The notes: generated by a model not told the origin, from the sequence alone. A stretch of 64,000 bases of DNA from JBGTBQ01 sp041749275 (GCA_041749275.1 JBGTBQ010000014.1:1-64000); one strand, 5' to 3'. Shown: positions 8,533 through 17,765, numbered from the stretch's first letter. Numbers and translations: made by a program.

Positions 8533-8672
8533 GACAGTTCCGTGCGGAATTGAAGCACCGCGAGGCGAATATGGCTGCATCTAACCCGTCGAATCCCCTT
8601 TTTCGCTGTAAATTCGGGCGAAGTTGGCAGGCCATGCTGTAGAATGGCGGACGGAAAGAGCAAAAAAGACGG

Positions 8673-10790
8673 ATGACCACTGTGATTGGAAAACAACCTC
8701 TGCCCGAAGACCGCCGTGAGCAGAACGGCGAACAACAGCAGCGACTCTTCAACCGCGAGTTGAGCCAGCTCGAATTCTATAGCCGCGTGCTCGAAGAGGC
8801 GCGCGACGAGACGCAGCCATTGCTCGAACGCCTGAAGTTTCTCGCCATCTTCACCTCGAACGTTGACGAATTTTTTATGATCCGCGTCTCCGGTCTCAAA
8901 GAGACGTTGGAGCAGAACGTGCGCGAGCGGTCGCCGGACGGCAGGACGCAGGCGGGACAACTTGCGGCGATCAGAGAGCGACTCCTGCCGCTGGTTGAGG
9001 AACAGGCGCGCTGCCTGCGAGAAATTATCTTGCCGCAACTGAAGTCGCACGGCATTGAGATCGTCCCCTTCGGCTCGTTGACGGCGAGCGAGCAAAAGGG
9101 ATTGACCGAATATTTTCACAGTAAAGTCTTCCCGGTGCTCACGCCGCAAGGGGTAGACTCCGGGCACCCGTTCCCGTACATCTCGAGCCTGAGCCTGAAT
9201 CTTGCGTTGATGGTTGAGCCGGCGATGGAACTTGGCATCACCCGCTCGCTCACCGGCAAGGTTGAGCCGCGCTTCGTCCGTCTCAAGGTTCCTTCCAAAG
9301 TGCCGCGCCTCGTCCCCGTCACCGAGGACGCGACCCGGTTCGTCATGCTCGAAAACCTGATCGAGGCGCACGCGGATGCGCTCTTCCCGCGAATGCACGC
9401 CGGCCAGTGTCACGCTTTTCGCGTCACCCGCGACGCCGATGTGGAGATACGCGAGGACGAAGCGGACGACCTCTTGCGGAGCATGGAGCAGACGCTGCGC
9501 CGCCGCCGCTTCGGCGTGGCCGTGCGCCTCGAAGTCTCGTCGGCGATGCCGCGCGAGATGGTCGAGTATCTGACCGAATCGCTGAAGCTGGGGCCGGAGG
9601 ACGTTTACGCAATTGACGGGTCGCTGGACATCCCCGACCTGATGTCGCTCTACAAGTTGAACAGGCCGGAGTTGAAGGATCCGCCGTTCAAGAAGAAAAC
9701 CCCGGAAGTTCTCCGGAGCGGCGGCTCGCTTTTCGACCTCGTCAAGCGTCAGGACGTGCTGCTGCACCATCCCTACACGTCTTACACAATCGTCACGAAC
9801 TTCATCGAAGAGGCGGCGCGCGACCCCAGCGTTCAGGCGATTAAGATGTGCCTTTACCGGACGGGGCAGGACTCTCCCATCCCGAAGGCTCTGATCGAAG
9901 CGTCTGAACGCGAGAAGCAGGTGACGGCGCTGGTCGAGTTGAAGGCGCGCTTCGACGAGGAGCACAACATCGAGTGGGCGAAGCGGCTCGAAGAGGCGGG
10001 CGTGCACGTCGTCTACGGCGTGGTCGGTCTGAAGACGCACAGTAAGGTGTCGCTGGTCGTGCGTGAAGAGCCGGAGGGTTTGCGCCGCTATGTTCACATC
10101 GCCACGGGCAACTACAACCCCGTCACCTCGAACTTCTACACTGACCTCAGTCTGTTCACCGCCAATGAGGAGATCGGCGCCGACGCCACCGAACTGTTCA
10201 ATTTCCTGACTGGTTTTTCTCGCCAGAAAGAGTACCGACATCTTCTGGTCGCGCCCGTCAACATGCGCGAGCGGATGATTTCGCTCATCAACCGCGAGAC
10301 GGAGCACGCGCGGGCGGGCCGACCCGCGCGCATCGTCGTCAAGATCAATCGCCTCGCCGACATTAAGATCATCAACGCGCTGTACGAGGCGTCGCGCGCG
10401 GGCGTGGTGATTGATTTGATCGTGCGCGGGATATGCATGCTGCGACCGGGCGTGCCCGGACTCTCCGAGACGATTTCGGTGCGGAGCGTGGTGGGTCGCT
10501 TTCTCGAACACAGCCGCGTCTACTTTTTCCTGAATGGCGGCGAAGAGGAATTCTACGTCGGCAGCGCCGACTGGATGCCGCGCAACTTCGACCGGCGCGT
10601 CGAAGTCATCGCGCCCGTCCACGACGCGCGGCTGAAGGATCATTTGAAAAACGTCATCCTCGCGGCTTACCTGCGCGACAACGTGAAGGCGCGGCGGCTC
10701 CGACCTGACGGCTTATATGAGCGCATCCCCAGAGCGCCGGGCGAAGAGGGCTTTAACAGCCAGACTTTTTTCTTTACCGCCGAGCGTTAG
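8673..10790 (+). CDS. ppk1: Polyphosphate kinase 1
   Basis: A 705-residue PPK1, which reversibly makes polyphosphate from ATP. The N domain begins LFNRELSQLEFYSRVLEEA; head-domain region IFTSNVDEFFMIRVSGLK. The catalytic C1/C2 domains show the phosphorylated-His motif LKTHSKVSLVVR, YVHIATGNYNPVTSNFYTD and the second catalytic His in FLEHSRVYFFLNGG, then GSADWMPRNFDRRVEV. Length and order are complete. It reads in the same direction as a kinase-like secreted protein and a DUF4956 protein downstream. Confidence 0.96.
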   Translation: MTTVIGKQPLPEDRREQNGEQQQRLFNRELSQLEFYSRVLEEARDETQPLLERLKFLAIFTSNVDEFFMIRVSGLKETLEQNVRERSPDGRTQAGQLAAIRERLLPLVEEQARCLREIILPQLKSHGIEIVPFGSLTASEQKGLTEYFHSKVFPVLTPQGVDSGHPFPYISSLSLNLALMVEPAMELGITRSLTGKVEPRFVRLKVPSKVPRLVPVTEDATRFVMLENLIEAHADALFPRMHAGQCHAFRVTRDADVEIREDEADDLLRSMEQTLRRRRFGVAVRLEVSSAMPREMVEYLTESLKLGPEDVYAIDGSLDIPDLMSLYKLNRPELKDPPFKKKTPEVLRSGGSLFDLVKRQDVLLHHPYTSYTIVTNFIEEAARDPSVQAIKMCLYRTGQDSPIPKALIEASEREKQVTALVELKARFDEEHNIEWAKRLEEAGVHVVYGVVGLKTHSKVSLVVREEPEGLRRYVHIATGNYNPVTSNFYTDLSLFTANEEIGADATELFNFLTGFSRQKEYRHLLVAPVNMRERMISLINRETEHARAGRPARIVVKINRLADIKIINALYEASRAGVVIDLIVRGICMLRPGVPGLSETISVRSVVGRFLEHSRVYFFLNGGEEEFYVGSADWMPRNFDRRVEVIAPVHDARLKDHLKNVILAAYLRDNVKARRLRPDGLYERIPRAPGEEGFNSQTFFFTAER

Positions 10791-10952
10791 CCCGCGGCTC
10801 TGGCTGGTTCGATGAAGCGGTTGAAATGTCAGACGTAAGAAAGGCTGAACGGAATTAAAGTTTAACGTTCACGAAGAAGCAGACGCGGCGCTCCCCCGTC
10901 GTTGAACCCCCAGCGGAGTTTAACTACACCTTTTCAGGGGAGGCACCGGAAA

Positions 10953-11936
10953 ATGTTCAGACACAAAACTACTCGCCTGCCATCCGTGCTGGCGATCATG
11001 CTCGCTTTAACATTCACATCTCCCGCACTCGCTACTCAAAAAAATGATAAGAAGAAAGAGGCTCCGCCGCGAGGCACGCCTGTCATGTGGCGCGAGCCGG
11101 TGGACATTGCTTCGCGCGACCTCTTTCTGGGGCCGGGCGGCGCGGCGATGCGGCCCGATCTGAGGCGGGTGACTTTCATCAAGGAAGAGACCGGCGGCTA
11201 TTCGACGAAGTACCGCGTCCGCGATGGCGCGGGACGCGAGTGGGTAGCGAAGGTGGGCAAGGAGGCGCAGTCGGAGACCGCCGCCGTAAGGCTGGTCTGG
11301 GCGGTGGGCTACGAGACCGAGATCAACTATCTCGCGCCGCGCCTCACGATAGAAGGGAAAGGCACTTTCGAGAACGTGAGGCTCGAAGCGCGCCCGAAGG
11401 GCGTCAAGCGTCTGGATGCGTGGAAGTGGGACGAGAATCCTTTCGTCGGCACGAAAGAGCTACAAGGGCTGATCGTCATGATGGCGCTCCTGAATAACTG
11501 GGACATCAAGGACGACAACAACAAAATCCTCTACGTGCGTGAGGAGACGGGCGCGGAGCAACTGCGATATATCATCAGCGACCTCGGCGCGACTTTTGGT
11601 CGAGTGAAGACGGATGCGCCCGTCATCTGGCGCATCCGCCGCAACCGCAACGATCCGGAAGACTACTGGAAAGACCCGTTTCTTGAGGACGTGAAAGGCG
11701 GCAACGTCTTCCTCTTCTACAAGGGAAAGCGACAGGACTTGTTCGACGACATCCGCGTCGAAGAGGCGCGTTGGATCGGCGGTTGGCTCTCGCGTCTGAG
11801 CGACCGACAACTCGACGACGCCTTCCGCGCCGCGAATTACAAGCCCGATGAAGTAAGGTTGTTGACGCAGGCCGTCCGCGCGAGGATAGACGAGCTGGCC
11901 GGCCTCTCGAACTCCGGCGTTGTCGGGCGCCGCTGA
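10953..11936 (+). CDS. Secreted protein with kinase-like core, uncharacterised
   Basis: A 327-residue protein with a signal peptide (LAIMLALTFTSPALA). The ATG at 10953 follows GGGGAGG. The mature protein resembles HipA/PI3K/FAM20-type kinase folds in three places: AKVGKEAQSETAAVRL (possible ATP-contacting Lys and Glu), LLNNWDIKDDNN (possible catalytic loop) and IISDLGATFG (DFG-like). I do not recognise a named family, so the kinase reading is inference from motif order. It lies between ppk1 and a DUF4956 gene; DUF4956 genes are known to sit beside VTC-type polyphosphate polymerase and CotH-type kinase genes, so a link to phosphate chemistry at the envelope is possible. Confidence 0.55.
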   Translation: MFRHKTTRLPSVLAIMLALTFTSPALATQKNDKKKEAPPRGTPVMWREPVDIASRDLFLGPGGAAMRPDLRRVTFIKEETGGYSTKYRVRDGAGREWVAKVGKEAQSETAAVRLVWAVGYETEINYLAPRLTIEGKGTFENVRLEARPKGVKRLDAWKWDENPFVGTKELQGLIVMMALLNNWDIKDDNNKILYVREETGAEQLRYIISDLGATFGRVKTDAPVIWRIRRNRNDPEDYWKDPFLEDVKGGNVFLFYKGKRQDLFDDIRVEEARWIGGWLSRLSDRQLDDAFRAANYKPDEVRLLTQAVRARIDELAGLSNSGVVGRR

Positions 11937-12075
11937 CGCCGCTCAAGTTGTTGGCAGGCTGTGAGCGCCGCTTCGTCACTTCGGCAAACACCGAAGTTGA
12001 ATTATGATGGCGGCGCTCTAACAGCTCGCCGCGTCCGAACTATGTTCGGCGCGAGACGAACGGAGAACAGCCGAA

Positions 12076-12996
12076 GTGTGGAGTAACCGCAGAGTCCTCA
12101 TCATGGCGGCGCTGGTCGCTGGCCTTGTTGGTTTCGGAGCCGCTGCCCTCTTTTTCAGGGGCGGAAGCACCGAAGCCCCCATGCGTGAGGCTGCCCCCGC
12201 CGTCAACGCCAGCCCCACGCCTCCAGCGCAGACAGCGCCGGTCACTCGACCGCAGCCGACAGCCGAAGAGAACCCGCTCCTCAGAATCCTTGAGGGCGGC
12301 GAGGTCACTTCCGCGCCGGACGGGCCGCGCAGTCTGGTGGAGACGTTCCTGACCGTCACGTTGCGGCTGACGCTCGCCGCCGTCCTCGCGGCGATGCTCG
12401 CCTTCCGCCCGCGTCGCGTCCGGCGCATCATCAGGCGCAATCCCTTCGTCGCACAGACGCAGATTCTGCTGGCGGTCGTCTCATCGGCTCTGATGATGAT
12501 CGTCGGCGATAGCGCGGCGCGCGCCTTCGGCATCTTCGCCGCCGTCTCATTCGTCAGGTTCCGCACCAACATCCGCGACCCGAAGGAAGTGACGGTGTTG
12601 CTCGTCAGTCTCGCCATCGGACTGGCGACGGGCACGGGGCGTTGGGAGCTGGCGATCATCCTCAGCTTCTTTATCCTGTTGCTGCTGTGGGGGCTTGAAT
12701 ACCGCGAGCCGGAGCTGCTTTTCCGTGCGATGGAACTGACGGTCAAGACGCGGAACGTGGATGCGGCGCAGGATATTCTGCTGCGGCTCTTCAGGAAGTA
12801 CAAGTTCGATGCCGAGATGCGGACGCTCGACCGGCCCGACGAGGATGACGCGGTCGGCTGCGTCATCTACCACGTCAACATCAGCCCGCTCGTCAGCACA
12901 GACCGATTGAGCGAAGAGATTCTCACCGCCGACTCGAATAACATTGACAGCGTCGAGTGGGATCAACAAAAGAATCCCGCACACTACTACCAGTGA
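12076..12996 (+). CDS. DUF4956 membrane protein
   Basis: A 306-residue protein starting at GTG, with an N-terminal transmembrane helix (LIMAALVAGLVGFGAAALFF), a Pro/Thr-rich linker to about residue 75, and a DUF4956 core with three or four helices: the conserved FAAVSFVRFRTNIRDPKEV followed by LLVSLAIGLATGTGRW. The C-terminal cytosolic part (about 205-306) has NVDAAQDILLRLFRKYKFD and an alpha/beta ACT-like pattern. DUF4956 proteins usually accompany VTC or CotH genes; here the upstream neighbours are ppk1 and the kinase-like protein. Function unknown. Confidence 0.8.
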   Translation: MWSNRRVLIMAALVAGLVGFGAAALFFRGGSTEAPMREAAPAVNASPTPPAQTAPVTRPQPTAEENPLLRILEGGEVTSAPDGPRSLVETFLTVTLRLTLAAVLAAMLAFRPRRVRRIIRRNPFVAQTQILLAVVSSALMMIVGDSAARAFGIFAAVSFVRFRTNIRDPKEVTVLLVSLAIGLATGTGRWELAIILSFFILLLLWGLEYREPELLFRAMELTVKTRNVDAAQDILLRLFRKYKFDAEMRTLDRPDEDDAVGCVIYHVNISPLVSTDRLSEEILTADSNNIDSVEWDQQKNPAHYYQ

Positions 12997-13038
12997 GTGA
13001 GCGGCGGAAAAAGCATCTCCCCTATCGGGCGGAGAAAC

Positions 13039-13248
13039 CTAAGCGCGCGTCTAAAAAGCCATGCGTCGTAGCTCCGTGAGGAGCGAAATGTTTATAGCCC
13101 GTCGCGTGCCATGAGGTCGCTGAAGCTCCGTGAGGAGCGACATGTGAGGTAGGCTCTGCCGCCCCTCCGGGGCTTGAAAGAACAAGGGGAGAGCGACGCG
13201 GGCGATAAACATTCCGCCCCTCACGGGGCTTTTTAGACACGCTCTTAG
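13039..13248. mobile_element. MITE-like element, copy B, with inverted ends
   Basis: The left end CTAAGCGCGCGTCTAAAAAG and the right end read backwards, CTAAGAGCGTGTCTAAAAAG, match at 18 of 20 positions; both continue with CC. The inside carries two direct GCTCCGTGAGGAGC palindromes, the block CCCCTCCGGGGCTTG and an inverted GCCCCTCACGGGGC. GAGCGTGTC-type ends resemble transposon ends in many genomes (recollection, not searched). No reading frame. It fills most of the 364-bp gap 12997-13360 and is homologous to 1-198. Confidence 0.75.
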
Positions 13249-13293
13249 CTCACAAATGGCTTGATGCTTGACGTGGACTGCTAGCTCGATCTC

Positions 13294-13327
13294 AAAAAAA
13301 TAAGGCCGCTCGAAGTCGGGCGGCCTT
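13294..13327 (-). terminator. Rho-independent terminator for the phosphatase gene
   Basis: On the minus strand an 8-bp stem AAGGCCGC/GCGGCCTT (13302-13309 with 13320-13327, 10-nt loop) is followed by ATTTTTTTG. It lies 34 bp after the stop of the dual-specificity phosphatase gene. Confidence 0.75.
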
Positions 13328-13360
13328 TCAATTTACAGGAGGAAGAATCCGAAACGAAGA

Positions 13361-13987
13361 TTAAAATCGAGACATGACCGTCGAGGTGGAAGTGGTCGAA
13401 GCCGCGGGGATAGCAGCGGCCCTCTGCGTCTGAACACGCTGCCAGTAGTCTTCCACGAACTTTTTAAAGTCGCCGTGGCCCCAGCGTGTGTAGAAGTCGA
13501 ACTGCTTCATTTCCTTATAAGCCTGTTCGTAATTCCAGCCGTAATGGTTGAAGCGATAGACGGCGCCCAGCACGCCGGTTCGGTGGCGTCCGCCGTGACA
13601 GTGTAGATAGAACTTGCCGGTCGAGGCGTCTTCGGCGAGTTTCATGAATTCGGCGACGTGCTCTTCCTTTGGATATTTCTTCTCAATCATCGGGATGTTG
13701 ACGTAGCGCATCCCCAGCGATTCGACCCACCCCTTCTCTTCCGGCTCTGGCTTGGCTTGCAGATCAATGACGGTGTTGATGCCGAGTTCTTTCAGCGCCT
13801 GAAAGTCTTCAAGATTTTTCGGTTCGGCGCCGCGGTAAAAACGCTCGTCCATCTGACCGAAATTTTTAATGTGAACGCTTGGAAATTCTTGTGTTGCTGA
13901 TTCCTGTGCGAAAGTTGTGGCTGAAACTGAAAGGACGGTGAAGACAAGCGCGACAAGGGAACGAGAGAGGATTCGGATTGATTGCAT
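13361..13987 (-). CDS. Exported dual-specificity (tyrosine) phosphatase-like protein
   Basis: A 208-residue protein with a signal peptide (LVALVFTVLSVSATTFA) and a cysteine phosphatase domain. The P-loop CHGGRHRTG (CX5R followed by T) is preceded by FYLHCH, and the upstream ELGINTVIDLQ matches the DSP/PTP-like fold. It probably removes phosphate from tyrosine, serine or another small phosphoester outside the cytoplasm. I chose the ATG at 13987 because GGAGGG lies seven bases upstream; a TTG at 14002 is less likely. The C-terminal 25 residues are Ala/Ser/Thr-rich. A terminator follows. Confidence 0.85.
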   Translation of the reverse strand: MQSIRILSRSLVALVFTVLSVSATTFAQESATQEFPSVHIKNFGQMDERFYRGAEPKNLEDFQALKELGINTVIDLQAKPEPEEKGWVESLGMRYVNIPMIEKKYPKEEHVAEFMKLAEDASTGKFYLHCHGGRHRTGVLGAVYRFNHYGWNYEQAYKEMKQFDFYTRWGHGDFKKFVEDYWQRVQTQRAAAIPAASTTSTSTVMSRF

Positions 13988-14052
13988 CTGCTGACCCTCC
14001 AAAAGTATGGGCGACGGTAACGACCGTAAGCGGATTATTCGGTTGTAGGGGT

Positions 14053-14061
14053 TGCTATAAT
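14053..14061 (+). promoter_or_regulatory. Possible extended -10 promoter in a 448-bp gap
   Basis: TGCTATAAT is a perfect extended -10 match. It points to the hybrid kinase gene but lies 375 bp upstream of its GTG, so a long leader would follow. Otherwise I see nothing certain in 13988-14435. Confidence 0.3.
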
Positions 14062-14435
14062 TTCGATTCAGCGCGAACGCAGTAAATTTACCACGTTCTT
14101 TTCAGATCGCCAACGCCTCCGCGCCTTGTCAGGCGACTCGCCGGCGACCGAGTTTATGATTCAACCGCCCCCACCTAAGTTGCATCACCGGCCCATGAAA
14201 AAAATAAGCGGAGGCGACCTCTGTATGGCTGAATCGCAAGCAACCTCCAAGTTTAGGCTCATTTAACTTTGGCTGGATTTAGTATCGAGGGAAGCGTAAG
14301 ATGCTGATTGAATTTGTACACACCTCAAATTCAGTCAGTAACCGCGTTTCGGCAATTCTCCCTTTCAACGCTGCTGAGGTGGCGTGTTGCAAACGCAGCT
14401 ATAACACGCGGTGTCATATTCTCAAGGAGACTCCA

Positions 14436-16421
14436 GTGGTCGAAGCATTAAAGAATTTAAAGTCCGCGCATGGGGGTTTTCAGCCTACAGCCGACAACAT
14501 CTACGACAGGAATCTTGCGCCAACTCCATTTTGGAAAGAGTTGGGTGCGTCCGATCACTTCGTCCAGTTCTACGAGGCGGAAGGTTTTCTGCTCGACACG
14601 TTGGCCGGTTTTATCGGGGCGGGTTTAGATGCGGGCGAAGCATGCATCGTCGTGGCGACGAAGGAGCGGCGGGAGGGGCTTGCAACACGCTTGCGTGCTC
14701 GTGGGCTGGATGTCGCGTCCCTCGGCGCGAGTGGTCGTTACGTCTCGCTGGACGCGGCGGAGACGCTGAAGGGGTTTATGGTTGCCGGGGAGCCGGAGCC
14801 GGGGCGGTTTTCTGAACTCATAGGAAGCGTCATCGCGCGGGTAGCGGAGGGCGGGCGCCGCGTGCGTATCTTCGGGGAGATGGTCGCGCTCCTCTGGGCG
14901 GAGAGAAACTATGAAGCCGCTATTCGGCTGGAAGAACTCTGGAACGACTTGCACGCGACTCACTCCTATCAACTCTTCTGCGCTTATCCTTTGAGCGGCT
15001 TCAGCGACGAAGCCCACGCCGAGCCGCTCCGCCGCGTGTGCGCCGGCCACTCCTACATCATCCCCGCCGAAAGCTACACCGCGCTGGCCGAGCCGGACGC
15101 GCGCCTCCGGGCCGTCATCGAGTTGCAACAGAAGGCAGAGACGCTCCAGTCCGAGATCGCGGTTCGTAAGGAGGCGGAGGTGCGGCTCCGGGTCGCGCTG
15201 GAAGAACGCGAGCGACTGCTCGTCCGTGAGCAGATAGCGCGGGCCGAAGCCGAAGGCGCCAACCGGCTGAAGGACGAATTCCTCGCCACGGTCTCGCACG
15301 AGTTGCGGACGCCGCTCACCGCGATCATCGGGTGGGCACACATGCTTCGTCAGAAGGGGCTTGACGAAGCGACTACCGCCCACGGGTTGGAAACCATCGA
15401 ACGAAACGCGCATTCGCAGGCCCAACTGATTGAGGACATCCTCGACGTGTCGCGAGTCATCACGGGCAAGCTGCACCTCAAAATCGGGACGGTTGATGTG
15501 GCGTCGGTCATCAACGCGGCCATTGACTCCGTGCAGTTAGCGGCTGACACGAAGGGCATCAAGTTGGAGGTCACGCTCGACCCTTCGTCCCGGCACGTTA
15601 CGGGCGATGCCAGCCGCTTGCAGCAGGTCGTCTGGAACCTGCTCGCTAACGCCATCAAGTTCACCCCCGCCGGCGGGCGCGTCGAGGTGCGGATGGCGCG
15701 CGCTGACGCCGACCTGCAAATCAGCGTCCGCGACACGGGCTGCGGTATCAGCCCGGATTTCCTCCCCTTCATCTTCGACCGCTTTCGTCAGGGCGACGGC
15801 TCTACCACCCGCAACTACGGCGGGCTAGGGCTGGGGCTGGCTATCGTGCGTCATCTGGTCGAGCTTCACGGCGGCTCGGTGCACGCCCGCAGCGCGGGTG
15901 AAGAGTGCGGAGCGATGTTTACAATCAAGCTCCCGCTCGCCTCCGTACACGAACAGGGGATTGCTAGGCAGAGAGAGACCGAGAGCGATTCGCCGAGCGA
16001 AGTTGATAACTTAAACGACAAGCCCCACGCCGCGCTCGAAGGCGTCAAGGTGCTGCTGGTTGATGACGAACAAGACACCCTTCAGATGCTCAACCTGCTG
16101 CTGACCAAATCCGGGGCCGTGATTCAGACTGCAAGTTCCGTCTCGGGTGCGCTCGAAGTGCTCCGGTGGTTCAAGCCGGACGTGTTGGTATCCGATCTGG
16201 CGATGCAAGGTGAAGACGGCTATTCGCTCATCAGCAAACTGAGGGGGATTGAGGCCGGAACTGGTAAACAGACGCCGGCAGTCGCTCTGACCGGCTACGT
16301 TAGGGTGCAGGATCGCGCGCGTGCATTGTCCGCGGGCTTCAACATGTTCGTCCAAAAGCCGGTCGAGCCGAACGAGTTAATCACCGTCATCCTGAACCTT
16401 ACCGAATTGGGTCGGGGATGA
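14436..16421 (+). CDS. MEDS-domain hybrid histidine kinase with receiver domain
   Basis: A 661-residue soluble sensor kinase. From the N terminus: a MEDS/DcmR-type sensory domain at about 35-195 (HFVQFYEAEGFLLDTLAGF and GEACIVVATKERR); a coiled coil at about 215-275; a HisKA domain with ATVSHELRTPLTAIIGW, phospho-acceptor His288; an HATPase domain (N box NLLANAIKF, G1 DTGCGI, G2 GGLGLGLAI); and a receiver domain at about 535-655 (VLLVDDEQDT, acceptor Asp in VSDLAM, Lys in VQKPV). I chose GTG 14436 because AAGGAG lies six bases upstream; the frame extends to 14301 but those 45 residues look non-coding. No cognate regulator is adjacent, so the phosphate likely goes to the fused receiver. Confidence 0.88.
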   Translation: MVEALKNLKSAHGGFQPTADNIYDRNLAPTPFWKELGASDHFVQFYEAEGFLLDTLAGFIGAGLDAGEACIVVATKERREGLATRLRARGLDVASLGASGRYVSLDAAETLKGFMVAGEPEPGRFSELIGSVIARVAEGGRRVRIFGEMVALLWAERNYEAAIRLEELWNDLHATHSYQLFCAYPLSGFSDEAHAEPLRRVCAGHSYIIPAESYTALAEPDARLRAVIELQQKAETLQSEIAVRKEAEVRLRVALEERERLLVREQIARAEAEGANRLKDEFLATVSHELRTPLTAIIGWAHMLRQKGLDEATTAHGLETIERNAHSQAQLIEDILDVSRVITGKLHLKIGTVDVASVINAAIDSVQLAADTKGIKLEVTLDPSSRHVTGDASRLQQVVWNLLANAIKFTPAGGRVEVRMARADADLQISVRDTGCGISPDFLPFIFDRFRQGDGSTTRNYGGLGLGLAIVRHLVELHGGSVHARSAGEECGAMFTIKLPLASVHEQGIARQRETESDSPSEVDNLNDKPHAALEGVKVLLVDDEQDTLQMLNLLLTKSGAVIQTASSVSGALEVLRWFKPDVLVSDLAMQGEDGYSLISKLRGIEAGTGKQTPAVALTGYVRVQDRARALSAGFNMFVQKPVEPNELITVILNLTELGRG

Positions 16422-16452
16422 CATGCACAAACATTGACCGAGAGAGTCCAGC

Positions 16453-16499
16453 GGACAGCACAAAGCCCCGGATAATTTATCCGGGGCTTTGTGCTGTCC
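16453..16499. terminator. Bidirectional terminator hairpin
   Basis: A perfect inverted repeat, GGACAGCACAAAGCCCCGG on the left with its complement on the right, with arms of 23 bp and a one-base centre, ends at 16499. It lies between two convergent genes (hybrid kinase and mlaD) and has AAA/TTT next to the GC core, so it can act on both strands. Confidence 0.8.
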
Positions 16500-16524
16500 G
16501 TCGGAAAAACGAATTTCCCTCACC

Positions 16525-17667
16525 TTAAAACAGCTCGAACTTTATCGTCAGATATTTCTTCGGGTTCTGCCGGAAGTCATAGATCAGCTTCACGCTTTCC
16601 GCGGAGAGTTGGTTGACGTTCGAGTAAAGCTGCTCGTCAGTGAGAAGCTTGCCGGCGGTGCCCTCGCCGCGCTGGACGCCGGCCACGACGCTGTCTATGC
16701 GTTCAGCGGCGGTGTTGAATCGTGCGATGGCGGCGCGGGCGTCGTTGTAGATGGCCTCATCGGTGAGGAGCTTGCCGGCGGTGCCGCGACCCGCGCGGAG
16801 GTCTGTGACGATGACGTTGATCTCGTCCACGGAGCGGTTGAAGCGGGCGATGGTGGCGCGCGCCTCGTTGTAGATGGCCTCATCGGTGAGGAGCTTGCCG
16901 GCGGTGCCGCGACCCGCGCGCAGGTCGGAGGAGATTTGCTGTAAGGAGAGGCCGACGGCGTTGAGGTTGTTATAGAGCGCGGGGTCGTTGATGAAGCGGC
17001 CCGCCGATCCTTGCCCGGAGCGAATCAGGCGGATCACGTCGTTGGTGTCGCGGATGGTCGTGTTGAGGTTATTGTAAAACGCCTCATCGTTGACGAAGCG
17101 CCCGAACGTGCCCTCTCCCTCATTGACCTTCTTGGCGATGTCGGTGAACTGCACGGAGAGCTTGTTGAGCTGTTGCATCAGGTCGTTGCCGGATGCCGTG
17201 AGTGCGTCGAGATCGCCCTTCGCCTCGCCGGGCAGGAGCAGGTCGCCGTCCTTGACGGGATTCCCGACCGCCGTGCCGGGGGTGAGGTTAATCATCTTGT
17301 CGGTGCCGAGCAGGGACGGCGAGCCGAGACGCGCGGTCGAGTCGTCGCGGATGATGTCGGTCGCCGGCCTGCCGTCAATCTCGCTATCAATGGAAAAGAG
17401 CGCTTCAACCTTCTCGTTGGGTTTCTCCGACGGGCCAAGCAGGTTTACGTCCTCGACCTTGCCGATGCGGACGCCCGCGAGCCGTACCTCCGAGCCGCGT
17501 CTGAGTCCGTCCGCGTTGGCGAAACGCGCGCGCAGTTTGACCTTCTTCGTGAAGGGCGAGATGTCGCCCGACGCATTCAGAATCATGAAGATCAATACGC
17601 CGATGGAGATGACGACGAGCAGGCCGACGCGCAACTCCCGTAACCCGGTGCTTTTCTTCGGAGGCAT
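16525..17667 (-). CDS. mlaD: MlaD-family (MCE domain) lipid transport protein with C-terminal repeats
   Basis: A 380-residue protein with a short cytoplasmic N terminus, one transmembrane helix (VGLLVVISIGVLIFMIL) and a single MCE domain at about 38-125 (KVKLRARFANADGLRRGSEV, VRLAGVRIGKVEDV). The C-terminal 230 residues hold at least five copies of a unit built on GxGTxGKLLTDExxYN, spaced about 41 residues; the two middle copies are nearly identical also as DNA (16744-16803 and 16867-16926). MCE proteins form hexameric rings that pass phospholipids between membranes, with MlaE and MlaF as the ABC part. Last gene of the mlaE-mlaF-mlaD operon; MlaB and MlaC are not seen here. Confidence 0.88.
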   Translation of the reverse strand: MPPKKSTGLRELRVGLLVVISIGVLIFMILNASGDISPFTKKVKLRARFANADGLRRGSEVRLAGVRIGKVEDVNLLGPSEKPNEKVEALFSIDSEIDGRPATDIIRDDSTARLGSPSLLGTDKMINLTPGTAVGNPVKDGDLLLPGEAKGDLDALTASGNDLMQQLNKLSVQFTDIAKKVNEGEGTFGRFVNDEAFYNNLNTTIRDTNDVIRLIRSGQGSAGRFINDPALYNNLNAVGLSLQQISSDLRAGRGTAGKLLTDEAIYNEARATIARFNRSVDEINVIVTDLRAGRGTAGKLLTDEAIYNDARAAIARFNTAAERIDSVVAGVQRGEGTAGKLLTDEQLYSNVNQLSAESVKLIYDFRQNPKKYLTIKFELF

Positions 17668-17676
17668 AGTTTTAAG

Positions 17677-17765
17677 GGATGAAGGATGAAGGATGAAGGA
17701 TGAAAGGAAATTCTTCCACCCGCTTTTATTTCATCCCTCATCCCTCATCCTTCATCCTTTCCTTA
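17677..17765. repeat. Intergenic 7-bp-period hairpin element (GGATGAA)
   Basis: Four tandem GGATGAA units (17677-17704) face a complementary arm of CATCCCT/CATCCTT units (17732-17760). The right arm runs up to the TAA stop of mlaF. Arms can pair into a long stem. Confidence 0.75.

Noticed and set aside
8454..10643. A 729-residue open frame antisense to ppk1
   Set aside because: GC-rich coding sequence leaves long open frames on the other strand; the protein is Arg/Val/His-rich with no family features, and ppk1 is certain.
14301..14435. Longer N terminus for the hybrid kinase
   Set aside because: The 45 residues show no domain and the GTG at 14436 has an ideal AAGGAG.
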